A stretch of 64,000 bases of DNA from DATFDN01 sp963830565 (lineage in GTDB: Bacteria > Pseudomonadota > Alphaproteobacteria > Acetobacterales > Acetobacteraceae): the NCBI GenBank assembly GCA_963830565.1, contig CAWHMO010000010.1, positions 682,001 through 746,000 on the forward strand. Reading direction: 5' to 3'. The translations under genes and the position numbers were made by a program. The notes below the pieces were generated by a model. It ran no database searches and was not told the DNA's origin. It was given only the letters and a program-made list of their open reading frames with translations. Positions 23,518 through 32,631 of this stretch are shown one piece after another. The stretch's first letter is position 1; every line of letters begins with the position of its first letter.

Positions 23518-24495
23518 ATGCCTCAGACGCCGAAGCCGCTGGAGTTCGACCGCCCGCTGCGGGGACGCATCTACGACAGCATCGCCGAGACCATCGGCAA
23601 TACGCCGCTGGTCCGCATCCCGCGCATCTGCGCCGAGGAAGGCATCACCGCCGACATCTGCCTCAAGCTCGAGTTCTTCAACCCGATCGCGAGCGTCAAG
23701 GACCGGATCGGGGTGAGCATGATCCTGGCGCTGGAGCGCGACGGCAAGCTGGAACCGGGTGGCACGGTAGTCGAGGCGACGTCCGGCAATACCGGCATCG
23801 GCCTCGCCTTCGTCTGCGCCGCGCGCGGCTACCGGCTGATCCTGACCATGCCCGAGAGCGTCTCGATCGAGCGCCAGAAGATGCTGCGCTACCTGGGCGC
23901 GGAGATTGACCTGACCCCGCGCGAGAAGGGCATGAACGGCGCCATCGCCCGCGCCCATGAGCGGCTGGCAAGCATTCAAGGCGCGGTGCTGGCCGACCAG
24001 TTCGGCAACCCAGCGAACCCCGAGATCCACCGCCAGACGACGGCCGAGGAGATCTGGCACGACACGCATGGCGAGGTGGACGTGATCGTGTCGGGTATCG
24101 GCACCGGCGGCACCCTGACTGGCTGCGCCGAGGTGCTTAAGCCGCGCCGCCCCGGCCTGCGCATGGTCGCCCTGGAGCCCGCGGCGAGCGCGGTCCTGTC
24201 CGGTGGCAAGCCCGGCCCGCACCCGCTGCAGGGCCTGGGCGCCGGCTTCGTGCCAAAGGTCCTGAGGACCGACCTGATCGACGAGGTCGTGCAGGTGAGC
24301 AACGAGGAAAGCTTCGAGCAGGCCAAGCGCCTGGCGCGCACCGAGGGCATCCCCGGCGGCATCTCGTCGGGCTCGGCGCTCGCGGGAACGCTGAAGGTCG
24401 CGCGCCGCCCGGAGATGGAAGGCAAGCGGATCGTGACCATCATCCCGTCCTTCGCCGAGCGCTATCTCAGCACGCCGCTGTTCGAGGGGCTGTAG
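23518..24495 (+). CDS. cysK: Cysteine synthase A (O-acetylserine sulfhydrylase)
   Basis: A 325-residue PLP enzyme that makes L-cysteine from O-acetylserine and sulfide. The PLP-binding lysine is in NPIASVKDRIG, the substrate loop in EATSGNTGIGLAF, and the phosphate-binding loop in SGIGTGGTLTG; ILTMPESVSIERQKMLRYLGA is also diagnostic. About 15 extra residues precede the usual start (IYDSIAETIGNTPLV). A family-A hairpin follows the stop and probably ends the transcript. CysM or cystathionine beta-synthase-like activity is less likely from these motifs. Confidence 0.93.
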   Translation: MPQTPKPLEFDRPLRGRIYDSIAETIGNTPLVRIPRICAEEGITADICLKLEFFNPIASVKDRIGVSMILALERDGKLEPGGTVVEATSGNTGIGLAFVCAARGYRLILTMPESVSIERQKMLRYLGAEIDLTPREKGMNGAIARAHERLASIQGAVLADQFGNPANPEIHRQTTAEEIWHDTHGEVDVIVSGIGTGGTLTGCAEVLKPRRPGLRMVALEPAASAVLSGGKPGPHPLQGLGAGFVPKVLRTDLIDEVVQVSNEESFEQAKRLARTEGIPGGISSGSALAGTLKVARRPEMEGKRIVTIIPSFAERYLSTPLFEGL

Positions 24496-24497
24496 GG

Positions 24498-24530
24498 CTC
24501 CCTCTCCCCCCGCTTGTGGGGGAGGGAGAA
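24498..24530. repeat. Family A palindromic repeat
   Basis: The sequence CCCTCTCCCCC, a short loop and GGGGGAGGGAG forms a strong hairpin between the convergent cysK and MFS genes. It matches the copies at 2661, 12988 and 26976 in its core and probably serves as a bidirectional terminator. Confidence 0.65.
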
Positions 24531-24573
24531 TGGCAGCGCGTCTCCGCAAACGGCGGCATGATCCACCGCGCGA

Positions 24574-25803
24574 TCAGGCCGGCCTCGGCCGCGCCCACGC
24601 GAGGTCGCGCGGAATGCCGTGGATCGCCACGAAGGCAATCAGATAGGTCAGGACCGACATCAGGAACGGCGCGCCGGGGAACTGCACCGGCGCGCCGGGT
24701 CCGGTGAACGCCCCGAACAGCCAGCCCGCCACCAACGGCGATACGATAGCGGTAAGCCCTTGCAGGGATGCAAGCGCGCCCTGCATCTCGCCCTGCCGGT
24801 CCGGCCCGGCCCCGGCGGAGATCATCGCCTGCACCGCCGGTCCGGCGATCGCGCCGAAGGATTGCAGCACCACGCCCAGATAGATCGCCCAGCCCGCCGG
24901 CGCGAAGGCGAAAGCCGAATAGGCGCAGGCGGCGAAAACATAGCCCGTCAGCGCCGCCCTGCGCTCGCCCAGAAGGGGGACGATGCGGCGGACCAGCAGC
25001 CCTTGCACCAGCGCCTGGGTGACGCCCACGGCGGCCAGGGCGAACCCGTTCTCCCGCGTGCCCCAGTTGAAGCGCAGATTGTTGGACAGAACGAAGCTGC
25101 TTTGCAGCGCCCCCAGTGCGAACCAGGCGCAGCACCAAGCCAGGCCGAGACGGATGAACGCGCGGTCGCTCAGGATGACCGCCAGCGAGCCGACCGGATT
25201 GGCCCGTCGCCAGTCGAAGGCGCGGCGGCGCTCACGCGAGAGGCTTTCGGGAAGGACGAGGAGGCCGTACAGTACGTTGCAGAAGGCCAGGCCCGCCGCC
25301 GTTAGGAAGGGCAGCCGCAGCCCGTACGCGCCCAGCACCCCGCCCAGTGCCGGGCCGAGCACGAATTCCAGGCCGAACATCGCGCCCACCAGCCCGAAGC
25401 GCTGCGCCCGGCGCTGGGGCGGTGTCACATCGGCGATATAGGCCGTCGCCGCCGATACGTTCGCCGCCGTGGCCCCGGCGATCAGCCGCCCGGCGAACAG
25501 CCAGGCCAGGCTCGGGGCCCAGGCGAGCATCAGGTAATTCGCGCAGACGCCCGACAAGGAGATCAGCAACACCGGGCGGCGTCCGAACCGGTCGCTCAAT
25601 CCGCCCAGAATCGGAGCGGCGACAAACTGCGTCACGGAGAATACCGAGAGCAGCGCTCCCACCCAGAGCGACGCGCCGGACGCGCCCTGGTGCGACAGCT
25701 GCCGCACCAGATCTGGCACGATAGGCACGACGATGCCGAAGCCAAGCGCGTCGGTCGCGAGGGTGGCGAGGATGAAGCCGACGGAGGCGGAACGCTTCGC
25801 CAT
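24574..25803 (-). CDS. MFS efflux transporter (TCR/Tet family)
   Basis: A 409-residue, 12-helix major facilitator of the tetracycline-resistance type (DHA1). The start is MAKRSASVGFILATLATDALGFGIVVPIVPDL in pieces, with the motif A region GGLSDRFGRRPVLLISL between helices 2 and 3 and the motif C-like GLEFVLGPALGG in helix 5. I chose the ATG at 25803; the frame is open to 25878 but lacks a site upstream. It is divergent from a TetR gene starting at 25922, which very likely represses it. The drug or metabolite exported is unknown. Confidence 0.9.
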   Translation of the reverse strand: MAKRSASVGFILATLATDALGFGIVVPIVPDLVRQLSHQGASGASLWVGALLSVFSVTQFVAAPILGGLSDRFGRRPVLLISLSGVCANYLMLAWAPSLAWLFAGRLIAGATAANVSAATAYIADVTPPQRRAQRFGLVGAMFGLEFVLGPALGGVLGAYGLRLPFLTAAGLAFCNVLYGLLVLPESLSRERRRAFDWRRANPVGSLAVILSDRAFIRLGLAWCCAWFALGALQSSFVLSNNLRFNWGTRENGFALAAVGVTQALVQGLLVRRIVPLLGERRAALTGYVFAACAYSAFAFAPAGWAIYLGVVLQSFGAIAGPAVQAMISAGAGPDRQGEMQGALASLQGLTAIVSPLVAGWLFGAFTGPGAPVQFPGAPFLMSVLTYLIAFVAIHGIPRDLAWARPRPA

Positions 25804-25910
25804 GATACCAACCGTGAAGTGGACGAAGCGCCTGAGTCGGACCGCCGTGCCGATGCTGGAACTTCCCGCGCGTCTCATTGCATTGGTCGCCCCGGCGCGG
25901 TCTACTAGCC

Positions 25911-25940
25911 ACTGTTCAGTTATGTCAGTGACCGTTCACC
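25911..25940. promoter_or_regulatory. Candidate TetR operator between MFS and tetR genes
   Basis: Just before and over the tetR start lie ACTGTTCAGT (25911-25920), which contains the half-site GTTCAGT, and a second, poorer GTTCAC at 25934. The same half-site forms the perfect 15-bp palindromes of the emrAB/tetR region at 62979 and 63035, and recurs at 26572. The exact operator here is uncertain because it is not a clean palindrome. Confidence 0.35.
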
Positions 25941-26557
25941 AGAGTCCGCGCACCCGTAAGCCGCGAGGCCAGGGTGCCAGCCGTCGGGGCGAAATCCTGG
26001 CGGCGGCCTCGCGCATCTTCCTGGAGGAAGGGGTCGCGCACGCGACGATGCGGCGCATCGCGGCGGCCGTGGGTGTTTCCACGACCGCGCTCTATGTGTA
26101 CTTCCCCGATAAGGACGCGATCCTGCGAGCGATCGCCGAGGCCACCTTCACCGAGCTGCTCGACGTGCTGGAAGCCAGCCAGCGCCAGGGCGCCTCCGTG
26201 CCGGACCGCTTCCGCGCCGGGCTGCGCGCGTATGTCGAGTTCGGCTTGGCGCGTCCCGACGCATACCGGCTGACGTTCCTCTCCTCACCCGCCAGTCGCA
26301 TCGCCTCCAAGCCGTGCGACACCATCGAGGCCCTCCAGGCTGCTGATCACTCCTTCGCGATCCTGCGCCACGGGGTCGAGGAGATGATGGCGGCCGGGCT
26401 GTTCCGCGCATGCTCGTCCGAATGCACCGCCGAGGCGATCTGGGCATGCCTGCACGGCGTCACGGCGCTGCTTCTCGATCAGGCGGGGCACATCACGACC
26501 CCACCTGAATGCCTGATTCAGCAGGTGATCGACACGATCATAGCAGGGTTCCGATAA
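25922..26557 (+). CDS. TetR/AcrR-family transcriptional regulator
   Basis: A 211-residue repressor. The N-terminal helix-turn-helix is clear (GEILAAASRIFLEEGVAHATMRRIAAAVGVSTTALYVYFPDKDAILRAIAEATF in pieces around residues 24-70). The C-terminal part (SVPDRFRAGLRAYVEFGLARPDAYRLTFLSS and later WACLHGVTALLLDQ) matches the WHG-type ligand domain. The ATG at 25922 follows the divergent MFS promoter region. It is probably a local repressor of the MFS pump at 24574 that responds to the exported compound. Confidence 0.9.
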   Translation: MSVTVHQSPRTRKPRGQGASRRGEILAAASRIFLEEGVAHATMRRIAAAVGVSTTALYVYFPDKDAILRAIAEATFTELLDVLEASQRQGASVPDRFRAGLRAYVEFGLARPDAYRLTFLSSPASRIASKPCDTIEALQAADHSFAILRHGVEEMMAAGLFRACSSECTAEAIWACLHGVTALLLDQAGHITTPPECLIQQVIDTIIAGFR

Positions 26558-26571
26558 GATGAACGTTGTAA

Positions 26572-26588
26572 ACTGAACGCTGTGCAGT
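26572..26588. promoter_or_regulatory. Degenerate ACTGAAC-type inverted repeat upstream of a small secreted protein gene
   Basis: ACTGAACGC-TGTG-CAGT has outer arms ACTG and CAGT and shares ACTGAAC with the TetR palindromes at 62979 and 63035. It lies 15 bases past the tetR stop and about 50 bases before the secreted-protein start at 26641, so that gene may belong to the same TetR regulon. Confidence 0.35.
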
Positions 26589-26640
26589 TATATGGCCTCT
26601 GTCCTTCCGCATGGTGCGTGGGGACAGGAGGCTGACTGAG

Positions 26641-26880
26641 ATGAAAAAGATCGCAACTGCCGTCGCCCTGCTCACCGCGCTTGGCAGCGGCGCTGCCCTG
26701 GCTCAGGGCGCTCCTCCCGGCTACGCCCCCTGGCATAGCGGCTGGCCCAGCTACATCGAAACGCATCAGGCGCCGGCAATGAGCGCCCACCGGGCGACCA
26801 CGACGCGCGCCGACCAACTCGCCGCGGCGAGATCCGTTCCCGTCGCGGGCAATCCCCAGGGCAACCGTCGAGGCGGTTAG
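26641..26880 (+). CDS. Small secreted protein of unknown function
   Basis: A 79-residue protein with a typical Sec signal peptide (KKIATAVALLTALGSGAALAQ, cleavage after AQ around residue 22). The mature part is about 57 residues, Pro/Ala/His-rich, with GYAPWHSGWPSYIETHQAP and no cysteines. A good AGGAGG ribosome site precedes the ATG. I do not recognise a family. It follows the TetR gene by 83 bases with a TetR-like inverted repeat in between. Confidence 0.65.
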   Translation: MKKIATAVALLTALGSGAALAQGAPPGYAPWHSGWPSYIETHQAPAMSAHRATTTRADQLAAARSVPVAGNPQGNRRGG

Positions 26881-26975
26881 CGGCCGGCCCTGACAGTTCC
26901 CGCCGTCGAGTTCGATCGCTCCTCTAACCTCTACCGCAAGAGCCCCGCACGGGGAGGGGAACTCCAAGCCGCCGG

Positions 26976-27019
26976 GTCTCTCCCCTCCTTTTGTGGGGAG
27001 CCGAGGGAAGGGGCGAGAC
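26976..27019. repeat. Family A-related palindromic repeat near the hemY 3' end
   Basis: GTCTCTCCCCTCC and GAGGGAAGGGGCGAGAC form an imperfect hairpin just downstream of the hemY stop. It resembles the other family-A copies and probably ends the hemCDXY transcript, and possibly that of the small secreted protein from the other side. Confidence 0.55.
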
Positions 27020-27032
27020 ACCTGCCAGCCCC

Positions 27033-28341
27033 TCAGACCAGCTCGCCCGGCGGCTCGTGCGCGATCGGCAACAGCGTCGATTGCAGCGGGCGCGCGCCGC
27101 TGGCCCAGCGCACCGTCCCGGCGGCGCCGCAGGCGGGGCAGGCGGCATGCCAGGTCGCGTGCGCGGCATGGCAATTCTCGCACACCCAACCCGGATCGGG
27201 GTCGGCGGCGGCGGCCTGGCGCAGTGCATCGCGCTGCGCGCGCCGGCCCGCTTCGGTGTCACCGCCCTCCTCCTCCTCGATCTCGGCCAGTAGCAGCCAC
27301 AGGCGCCGCTGAATTCATCCCGGCTTCGCGCGCCGCCTCGGCCTGCCGGCGGGCCTCCCCGGTCAGCCCCGCGGCCAGGGCCGTGCAGGCGAGCAGGAAT
27401 CGGCTCTCGGGATGCTCGAGATTGCCCTGCACCAGGTGCTGCGCCGCCTGCGCGCCGGCAAGCTTGTCGGTGATGCCCGCGAGGGCGAATTCGGCCAGCG
27501 CCGGATTCGGCGCCAAGGTCCAGGTCTGGCGGATCACCGCCTGGGCGCGCTTCTCCGCGCCGGTCTCGCGCAACCGTCGCGCATAGGCGAGCGCGGCCGG
27601 GGTCAGCGACGGATCTTCCTTCCAGGCCCGCTTCGCGAGCTTCACCGCCCGGGCCGGGTCCGGCTCGGCTTCCGCCGCCGCCGCCGCCAGCGCGGCCTTG
27701 GGCGCATCGGCATCGGCCAGCGCCAGCGCCTCCGCCCAGTTGCCGGTGCGGATCGCCAGCCGCTCCCGTTCCGCGCGCACCCATACGGCGCCCGGATGCG
27801 CCGCCTCGGCCTGGCGCGCGAGCACCGCCGCCTCGGCCCAGTCCTGCCGGTCCATGGCCTGCCGCAGCAGGCCGCGATAACCCAGGAACGCCGCATCCGG
27901 CCGCGTCGCCAAGGTCTCGAACGCGCGCGTCGCCTCGTCCGCGCGGCCGGCGCGCTCCCCTGCCTCGGCGGTCAGCAGCAAGGTCTGCGCCGTATCGCCG
28001 AGCAGGCGCCGCGCCCGCGCCGCCTCGCGCCGCGCGTCCGCGATCTCGCCCGCGGCCAGCGCGACCAGCGCCCGCGTGCTCGCCGCGTCCCCGGCCCGGC
28101 GCCGGGCCAGCATCCGGCGCACGCGCAGCCGCCGCGGCAATCGCCAAAGCGCGCCCAGCAAACGGAACAACCCGTACAGCACAACAAGCGCGAGCAGCAG
28201 GCACACGGCGAGGACGGAGACCGTCATCTGCACCGTGGTCTGGCCCACCGTCGCTGTGACCGTGCCGGGCAGCCCTGCCAGGAACCAGGCGAAGACGACC
28301 ACGATACCGGCGACGATCAGCGCGAGCAGGACCCGTCCCAT
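27033..28341 (-). pseudogene. hemY: hemY-like TPR membrane protein, interrupted by a one-base insertion
   Basis: Encodes a HemY-family protein, an inner-membrane TPR protein found behind hemCDX. It begins MGRVLLALIVAGIVVVFAWF with two membrane helices (about residues 5-23 and 37-62) and continues with TPR-like helices (GYRGLLRQAMDRQDWAEAA and similar). The frame fails at 27302-27316. Upstream it reads to REAGMNS, and the expected ending RRLWLLLAEIEEEEGGDTEAG through HEPPGELV is encoded one base later, stopping at 27033. The full span is 1309 bases, 3n+1. Both halves look well conserved, which suggests one inserted base or a sequencing error rather than a decayed gene. The reading frame as given would run on to a stop at 27259. 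Confidence 0.8.
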
Positions 28342-29704
28342 CAGCCCTGCCCCGCCATGCCGATCAGCGCCGTGCGGGCCGCCAGCAGCGACCGCGCCGA
28401 CTGCACCCAGTTCGTCATTGCCTGCGCGGCCGGGCCGGTCAGCTTCGATACGGCCTCGACCGCACCCGCCAAGTCGCCGGCATCGAGGTCGTCGCGCGCC
28501 CGCGCGATCACGCCGGCGGCCGGGTCGCCCACGATGACGCGGTCGCCCTGGCGCACCGTCAGAAGGCCTTGCGCGCGGGTCCAGACCCGGTCGAGGAAAT
28601 GGCCGCCCTGGTCGGAGGGCTGGCTGGCCGCCGAGCGCCGATTCCGCCGCCGCGTCAAAGCCACGTCGCAACTCGGCGAGCGTGGGCGGCGCCTCCGTGG
28701 CGTAGCGCGCCACCGCGGGCGGGGCATCCGGGATCGCGCCCACCGGTCGGCCAGCCTGGAGCGCCGCCAATGCCGCCTCGACCCGTGCCGCGGCCACCGC
28801 CTGACCGAGGCCCGCGTCAAGCCGGCCGACCTCGCCGCGCAGCGCCTTGATGGCGGCACCATTGCTGTCGATCCGGCCGCCCAACCCGGCCTCGGCGTTC
28901 TTCTGGGCAGTGGCGAGCGCCTGCACCTTGTCGGAGCCGCCCTGCTGCTCGCGCGCGAGCTGGTCCAGCTTCTGATCGAGCCGGCCGATGTCGTCGCGCA
29001 AGCCGGCGAACCCGTCTATGCGGCCCGACAGTGCCGTGATCTGCTGATTCATCGTCCCCAGACGTTCCTGCGTCTGTTGGCTCAACGCGGCCAGCCGGTC
29101 CTGCACCTGCTGGCTCAGCGCCGCCAGCCCGGCCTGCGCCGCTTGGCCGACCTGCGCCGCCTGGTCCGACCCCGACGACGGGGGGGTCTGGCTCGCCTGC
29201 GCGAGGGAAGCGACCTGCTGCTCGAGGGCCGCGAGCTTCTGCTGGATCGGCCCCAGAATCCGGCGGCGGCGCGGCTTCCTGGGGCGCCCGCTGCTCCAGC
29301 GCGCCGATCCGGCGCTCCAGGCCGGACAGATCGGGCGCGGGAGGCTGGCGCGCGGCCAACGTGGCAAGCTGCGCCCGTAAGGCGGAGAGCTCCTGCGGCT
29401 GCCCGGCCGGCCGCGCCGCAAGCTGCTTCACCTGGGTGCCGAGCGCCTGGACCTGCTGATCGAGCGCGGCGACCCGCTCCGCCTCGGCCGGCGGGACTTG
29501 GGTGCCGGTGGGGTGCCACCAGAGGAACATCACCGCCCAGCCCAGCACGACGAAGGCCAGCGCATACACCCACGGCACCAGCGGCCGCTGTCGACGCCGC
29601 CTCGGCGGCGGTTCGGACGGCTCCGCCTGCGGCGCCTCCACCGGCACGGGGTCAGCCTCGATCGTCTCGGTTCCGGGTGGAACAGGGGGGTGTTCTTCGC
29701 TCAT
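28341..29704 (-). pseudogene. Mitofilin-like (COG4223) membrane protein, interrupted by two one-base insertions
   Basis: The third gene of the hemC-hemD-x-hemY operon, a mitofilin/HemX-like protein. The first frame encodes an acidic N-terminal tail and one membrane helix (PLVPWVYALAFVVLGWAVMF), followed by a long coiled-coil. The frame shifts near 29260-29275 (between APQEAAPPP and ILGPIQQKLAALEQQ) and again near 28610-28620, in a CCC run (from FDAAAESALGGQP to SDQGGHFLDRVWTRAQG). The end SLLAARTALIGMAGQG is conserved. The total span of 1364 bases is 3n+2, as two +1 insertions would give. The ATG overlaps the hemD stop (ATGA) and the stop overlaps the hemY start (TGATG). Function is unknown; coiled-coil mitofilin-like proteins shape membranes. 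Confidence 0.75.
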
Positions 29705-30412
29705 CTCAGCAATGCCAGCAATTCGTCCTGGGTCGGGCGGGAGGCGACGCGGACGCGTCGCCAAGGCAGCGCCTCTAATGCCACGCAAGCCGGCTCGCCG
29801 ATAGCGCACGCATCGACATCGCACATGGCTTCGGCGAGATCGGCGCGTTGGACGGCCGCGACAAAGGCGCGCGCCGTCTCGGCCGAGAAGAACAGCGCGG
29901 CACGCAGCCCATCCGCGAGCGCGGCGCGGGCAGGGGCCGGCAACGACCGGGCGGGCCGGGCCTCGGTACACCGCCCGCCGATGCACCGCGAAACCGTCGG
30001 CGCGAAGCCCCGCGGCCAATTTCTTTCCCTGCCCGCGCGCCGTGGGCAGCAGCAGCGACGGCCGCTTTCCGGGCACGCTGGCCCGCACAAGATCGCGCAG
30101 CGCGGCACCGTCCGCATCGGCGCTGCGCACGAGGGCGAAGCCGTGGGCGCGCGCCGCCGCCGCCGTCGCCGCCCCGGCCGCGAAGAGCGGTGTCGCATAT
30201 AGCGATGGCGGCAGACCCAGCAGCCCGTTGCGGCTGGTCAACAGCACGGCATCGAGGCGCGCCGGCAGCAGCCAATCGCCAGGCAGCATCCTGATTGCCA
30301 GCATCGGCGCGAGCACGGGATCAAGCCCCAGCGCCGCCACGCGCGCGGCGGTCTCCTCGGCGCCCGGCGACGGGCGGGTGATAAGGACGGCGGTGCGCTC
30401 AGACAAAGACAT
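29701..30412 (-). pseudogene. hemD: Uroporphyrinogen-III synthase, interrupted by a one-base insertion
   Basis: HemD closes and inverts hydroxymethylbilane to uroporphyrinogen III in heme and corrin synthesis. The N-terminal half is clear (TAVLITRPSPGAEETAARVAALG, then VLLTSRNGL, and HGFALVRSADADGAAL). After AVHRRAVY the frame changes at 29962-29969 (GTACCGAG, where one C appears to be extra). The expected VYEARPARSLPAPAR and the C-terminal half (ALFFSAETARAFVAAV, then CDVDACAIG and RVASRPTQDELLALLR) are one base out. The span of 712 bases is 3n+1. Both halves are conserved, so a sequence error is likely. hemD is normally essential. It overlaps the hemC end by 14 bases. Confidence 0.82.
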
Positions 30413-31415
30413 CGCTTGGTGCGTCGGCCTTGAGGCTCGCCCCCAGCTCGCCGCCGATCCGCCCCGCATCCGCCATCGGCCCGACCAGCACCCGCTTGAG
30501 CAGGAACGAGCCGTCGGTCCGGGCGATCAATCCGGTCAGGTGCAGATCGCCCGATGGCAGAAGCCGCGCATAGCCGCCGATCGGCGTGCGGCAGGACCCG
30601 TCGAGCGCGGCGAGCAACGCCCGCTCCGCGGTGGCCACCGCACGTGCCTCCGGGTCCTCGATCCCGCCCAGCAGCGCGTGCAGCGCGGTCTCGGCCGCGC
30701 GGATCGTCACGCCGACGATGCCCTGCCCGGCCGAAGGCACCATCACGGCGGGATCGAGAACCAGGGCGGCGGACGGCTCCAGCCCCAGGCGGCGCAGCCC
30801 CGCGAGCGCCAGCAGCGAGGCGTCGCATACCCCGGCGGCCACCTTGTCGATCCGGGTCTGCACGTTGCCGCGCAGCACCGTCATGCGCAGGTCGGGCCTT
30901 GCGTGCAGAAGCTGGGCCTGGCGCCGTGCCGAGGCGGTGCCGATCAGCGCGCCGTGGGGCAAGCTGGCGAACGGGTCGTTCGGATCAGTCGTGTCGCAGC
31001 CGGGGCCGAGCACCAGCACGTCGCGCGCGTCCTCCCGCCTCAGCGTGCAGGCGAGCACGATGCCCTCGGGCAGGTGGGTCTCCAGGTCCTTGAGGCTGTG
31101 GACGGCGAAATCCACCCGTCCGGCAGCCAACGCCTCGTGGATCTCCTTGGCGAACAGCCCCTTGCCGCCGATCTCCGCGAGGCTGCGATCCTGCACGGCG
31201 TCGCCGGTGGTGCGGATCACGTGCTCCTCGAACACGGGGCGATCACCGAAGAGGGGGCCACGCAGCACCGGGCAGAAGCCCCGCAGTCTGGCGAGGAAGG
31301 CGCGGGTCTGCACCAGGGCGAGCGGGGAACCCCGGGTGCCGACGCGCAGCGGCAGGCCGCGCTCGTGCGGCGGCACGTCTGGCCGGATGCGCGGCGCGGG
31401 CATGGCGGGGTTCAT
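30399..31415 (-). CDS. hemC: Hydroxymethylbilane synthase (porphobilinogen deaminase)
   Basis: A 338-residue enzyme that polymerises four porphobilinogens into hydroxymethylbilane. Key features are RVGTRGSPLALVQT, the active-site region EIGGKGLFAKEIHEALAAGRVDFAVHSLKDLE, GTASARRQAQLL and RGNVQTRIDK, and the dipyrromethane cofactor cysteine in DGSCRTPIGGYA. The N-terminal 20 residues before the usual start are Pro/Arg-rich; Met5 is an alternative start. It is the first gene of hemC-hemD-mitofilin-hemY and is divergent from tsaD, with only 51 bases between the starts. That arrangement is widespread in alphaproteobacteria. Confidence 0.95.
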   Translation of the reverse strand: MNPAMPAPRIRPDVPPHERGLPLRVGTRGSPLALVQTRAFLARLRGFCPVLRGPLFGDRPVFEEHVIRTTGDAVQDRSLAEIGGKGLFAKEIHEALAAGRVDFAVHSLKDLETHLPEGIVLACTLRREDARDVLVLGPGCDTTDPNDPFASLPHGALIGTASARRQAQLLHARPDLRMTVLRGNVQTRIDKVAAGVCDASLLALAGLRRLGLEPSAALVLDPAVMVPSAGQGIVGVTIRAAETALHALLGGIEDPEARAVATAERALLAALDGSCRTPIGGYARLLPSGDLHLTGLIARTDGSFLLKRVLVGPMADAGRIGGELGASLKADAPSDVFV

Positions 31416-31466
31416 CGCCGTGTCCTATTACCCCCCGGCGCCGGCGTGAAGATGGGGAGAACGGGC

Positions 31467-32516
31467 ATGGGTCCCGTGCTGGGGATCGAGAGCTCCTGCG
31501 ACGAGACCGCTGCGGCGGTGTTGGACGAGCAGGGCCGCGTGCTGGCCGAGGCGGTGGCGAGCCAGGAACGCGCCCACGCCCCGTTCGGCGGCGTGGTGCC
31601 CGAGATCGCCGCGCGCGCGCATCTGGCGCTGCTGCCCGATATGGTCCGCGCGGTAATGGCGCGCGCCAGCGTGGAGTTCGCGGGCCTGGGCGGCGTCGCC
31701 GCCACCGCAGGTCCGGGCCTGATCGGCGGCCTGATCGTCGGCAGCTTCGTGGCCAAGGGCATCGCGCTTGCGGCCGGTGTGCCGTACGTCGCCGTCAACC
31801 ACCTGGAGGCACACGCGCTCACCGCCCGCCTGCCCGGACTGGTGCCGGGCGGGGCGCCCTTTCCCTACCTGCTGCTGCTGGTCTCCGGCGGGCACTGCCA
31901 ATGCGTCGCGGTCGAGGGGGTCGGGCGGTATGTCCGCTTGGGTAGCACGGTCGATGACGCGGCCGGCGAGGCGTTCGACAAGGTGGCGAAGCTGCTCGGC
32001 CTGGGTTGGCCCGGCGGGCCGGCGCTGGAGCGGCTCGCGTTGGAAGGCGGGCCGAGGCGCTACGCTTTCCCTCGCCCGATGCTGGGCCGCGCCGGGTGCG
32101 ATTTCAGCTTCTCCGGCCTGAAGACGGCGGTGGCGCAGGAGGTGGCGCGGCACGCTCCCGGCGCCCTGCCGCGCCGGCTTGCGGCCGACATCGCGGCGAG
32201 TTTCCAGGCGGCCGTGGTGGAGGTGCTGGCCGACCGGGCAGCCCGCGCCATGGCGCTGTTCGCGGAGCGGCATGGCGGCGAACTGCTGGTGGTCGCCGGC
32301 GGTGTGGCGGCGAACGCCGCGGTGCGCGCCGGGCTGGAGCGGGCGGCATCCGTGCAGGGCTTTCGCCTCGCAGCGCCGCCGCTTCGGCTGTGTACCGACA
32401 ACGCCGTGATGGTGGCGTGGACGGGGGTGGAACGGTTGCGGCTCGGGTTGGTGGACAGGTTGGGTGTGGAGGCGAGGCCGCGCTGGGGTTTGGAGACGCT
32501 GGGTGCGGACGGATAA
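31467..32516 (+). CDS. tsaD: tRNA N6-threonylcarbamoyladenosine transferase TsaD
   Basis: A 349-residue TsaD (Gcp) that, with TsaB/TsaE, transfers threonylcarbamoyl to A37 of ANN-decoding tRNAs. Characteristic parts are VLGIESSCDETAAAV, the metal-binding VNHLEAHAL (two histidines around residue 112-116), LLVSGGHCQ, GEAFDKVAKLLGLGWPGGP and the C-terminal VAGGVAANAAVRAGLE. I start at the ATG at 31467, which has GGGGAGA upstream; in-frame GTG 31446 and ATG 31452 are alternatives. It is divergent from hemC and ends near an uncharacterised stretch of small genes. Confidence 0.95.
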   Translation: MGPVLGIESSCDETAAAVLDEQGRVLAEAVASQERAHAPFGGVVPEIAARAHLALLPDMVRAVMARASVEFAGLGGVAATAGPGLIGGLIVGSFVAKGIALAAGVPYVAVNHLEAHALTARLPGLVPGGAPFPYLLLLVSGGHCQCVAVEGVGRYVRLGSTVDDAAGEAFDKVAKLLGLGWPGGPALERLALEGGPRRYAFPRPMLGRAGCDFSFSGLKTAVAQEVARHAPGALPRRLAADIAASFQAAVVEVLADRAARAMALFAERHGGELLVVAGGVAANAAVRAGLERAASVQGFRLAAPPLRLCTDNAVMVAWTGVERLRLGLVDRLGVEARPRWGLETLGADG

Positions 32517-32631
32517 TCCAAGGCCAGACCTGCGCCAGCCGCTAGAGCAGGAGGGCTCGGGTGCGTGACCCTAATCGGCGCGCTAAAGTACGCGTCGCGC
32601 CAACTTTTGCATCGAGGGCAACGACCGCCCG

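Noticed and set aside
27259..29421. A 720-codon minus-strand frame covering parts of the mitofilin-like gene and hemY
   Set aside because: It joins the middle frame of one frameshifted gene to the next; domain boundaries and the ATGA-type overlaps show two genes, not one fusion.
27033..30412. Programmed ribosomal frameshifting in the hem cluster
   Set aside because: Five separate +1 changes (four here, one in livM) without slippery sites in common make sequence error or local decay simpler.
30042..32516. An 824-codon plus-strand frame extending upstream of tsaD
   Set aside because: Its first two thirds lie over hemD and hemC on the other strand and have no protein-like features; only the tsaD part is supported.
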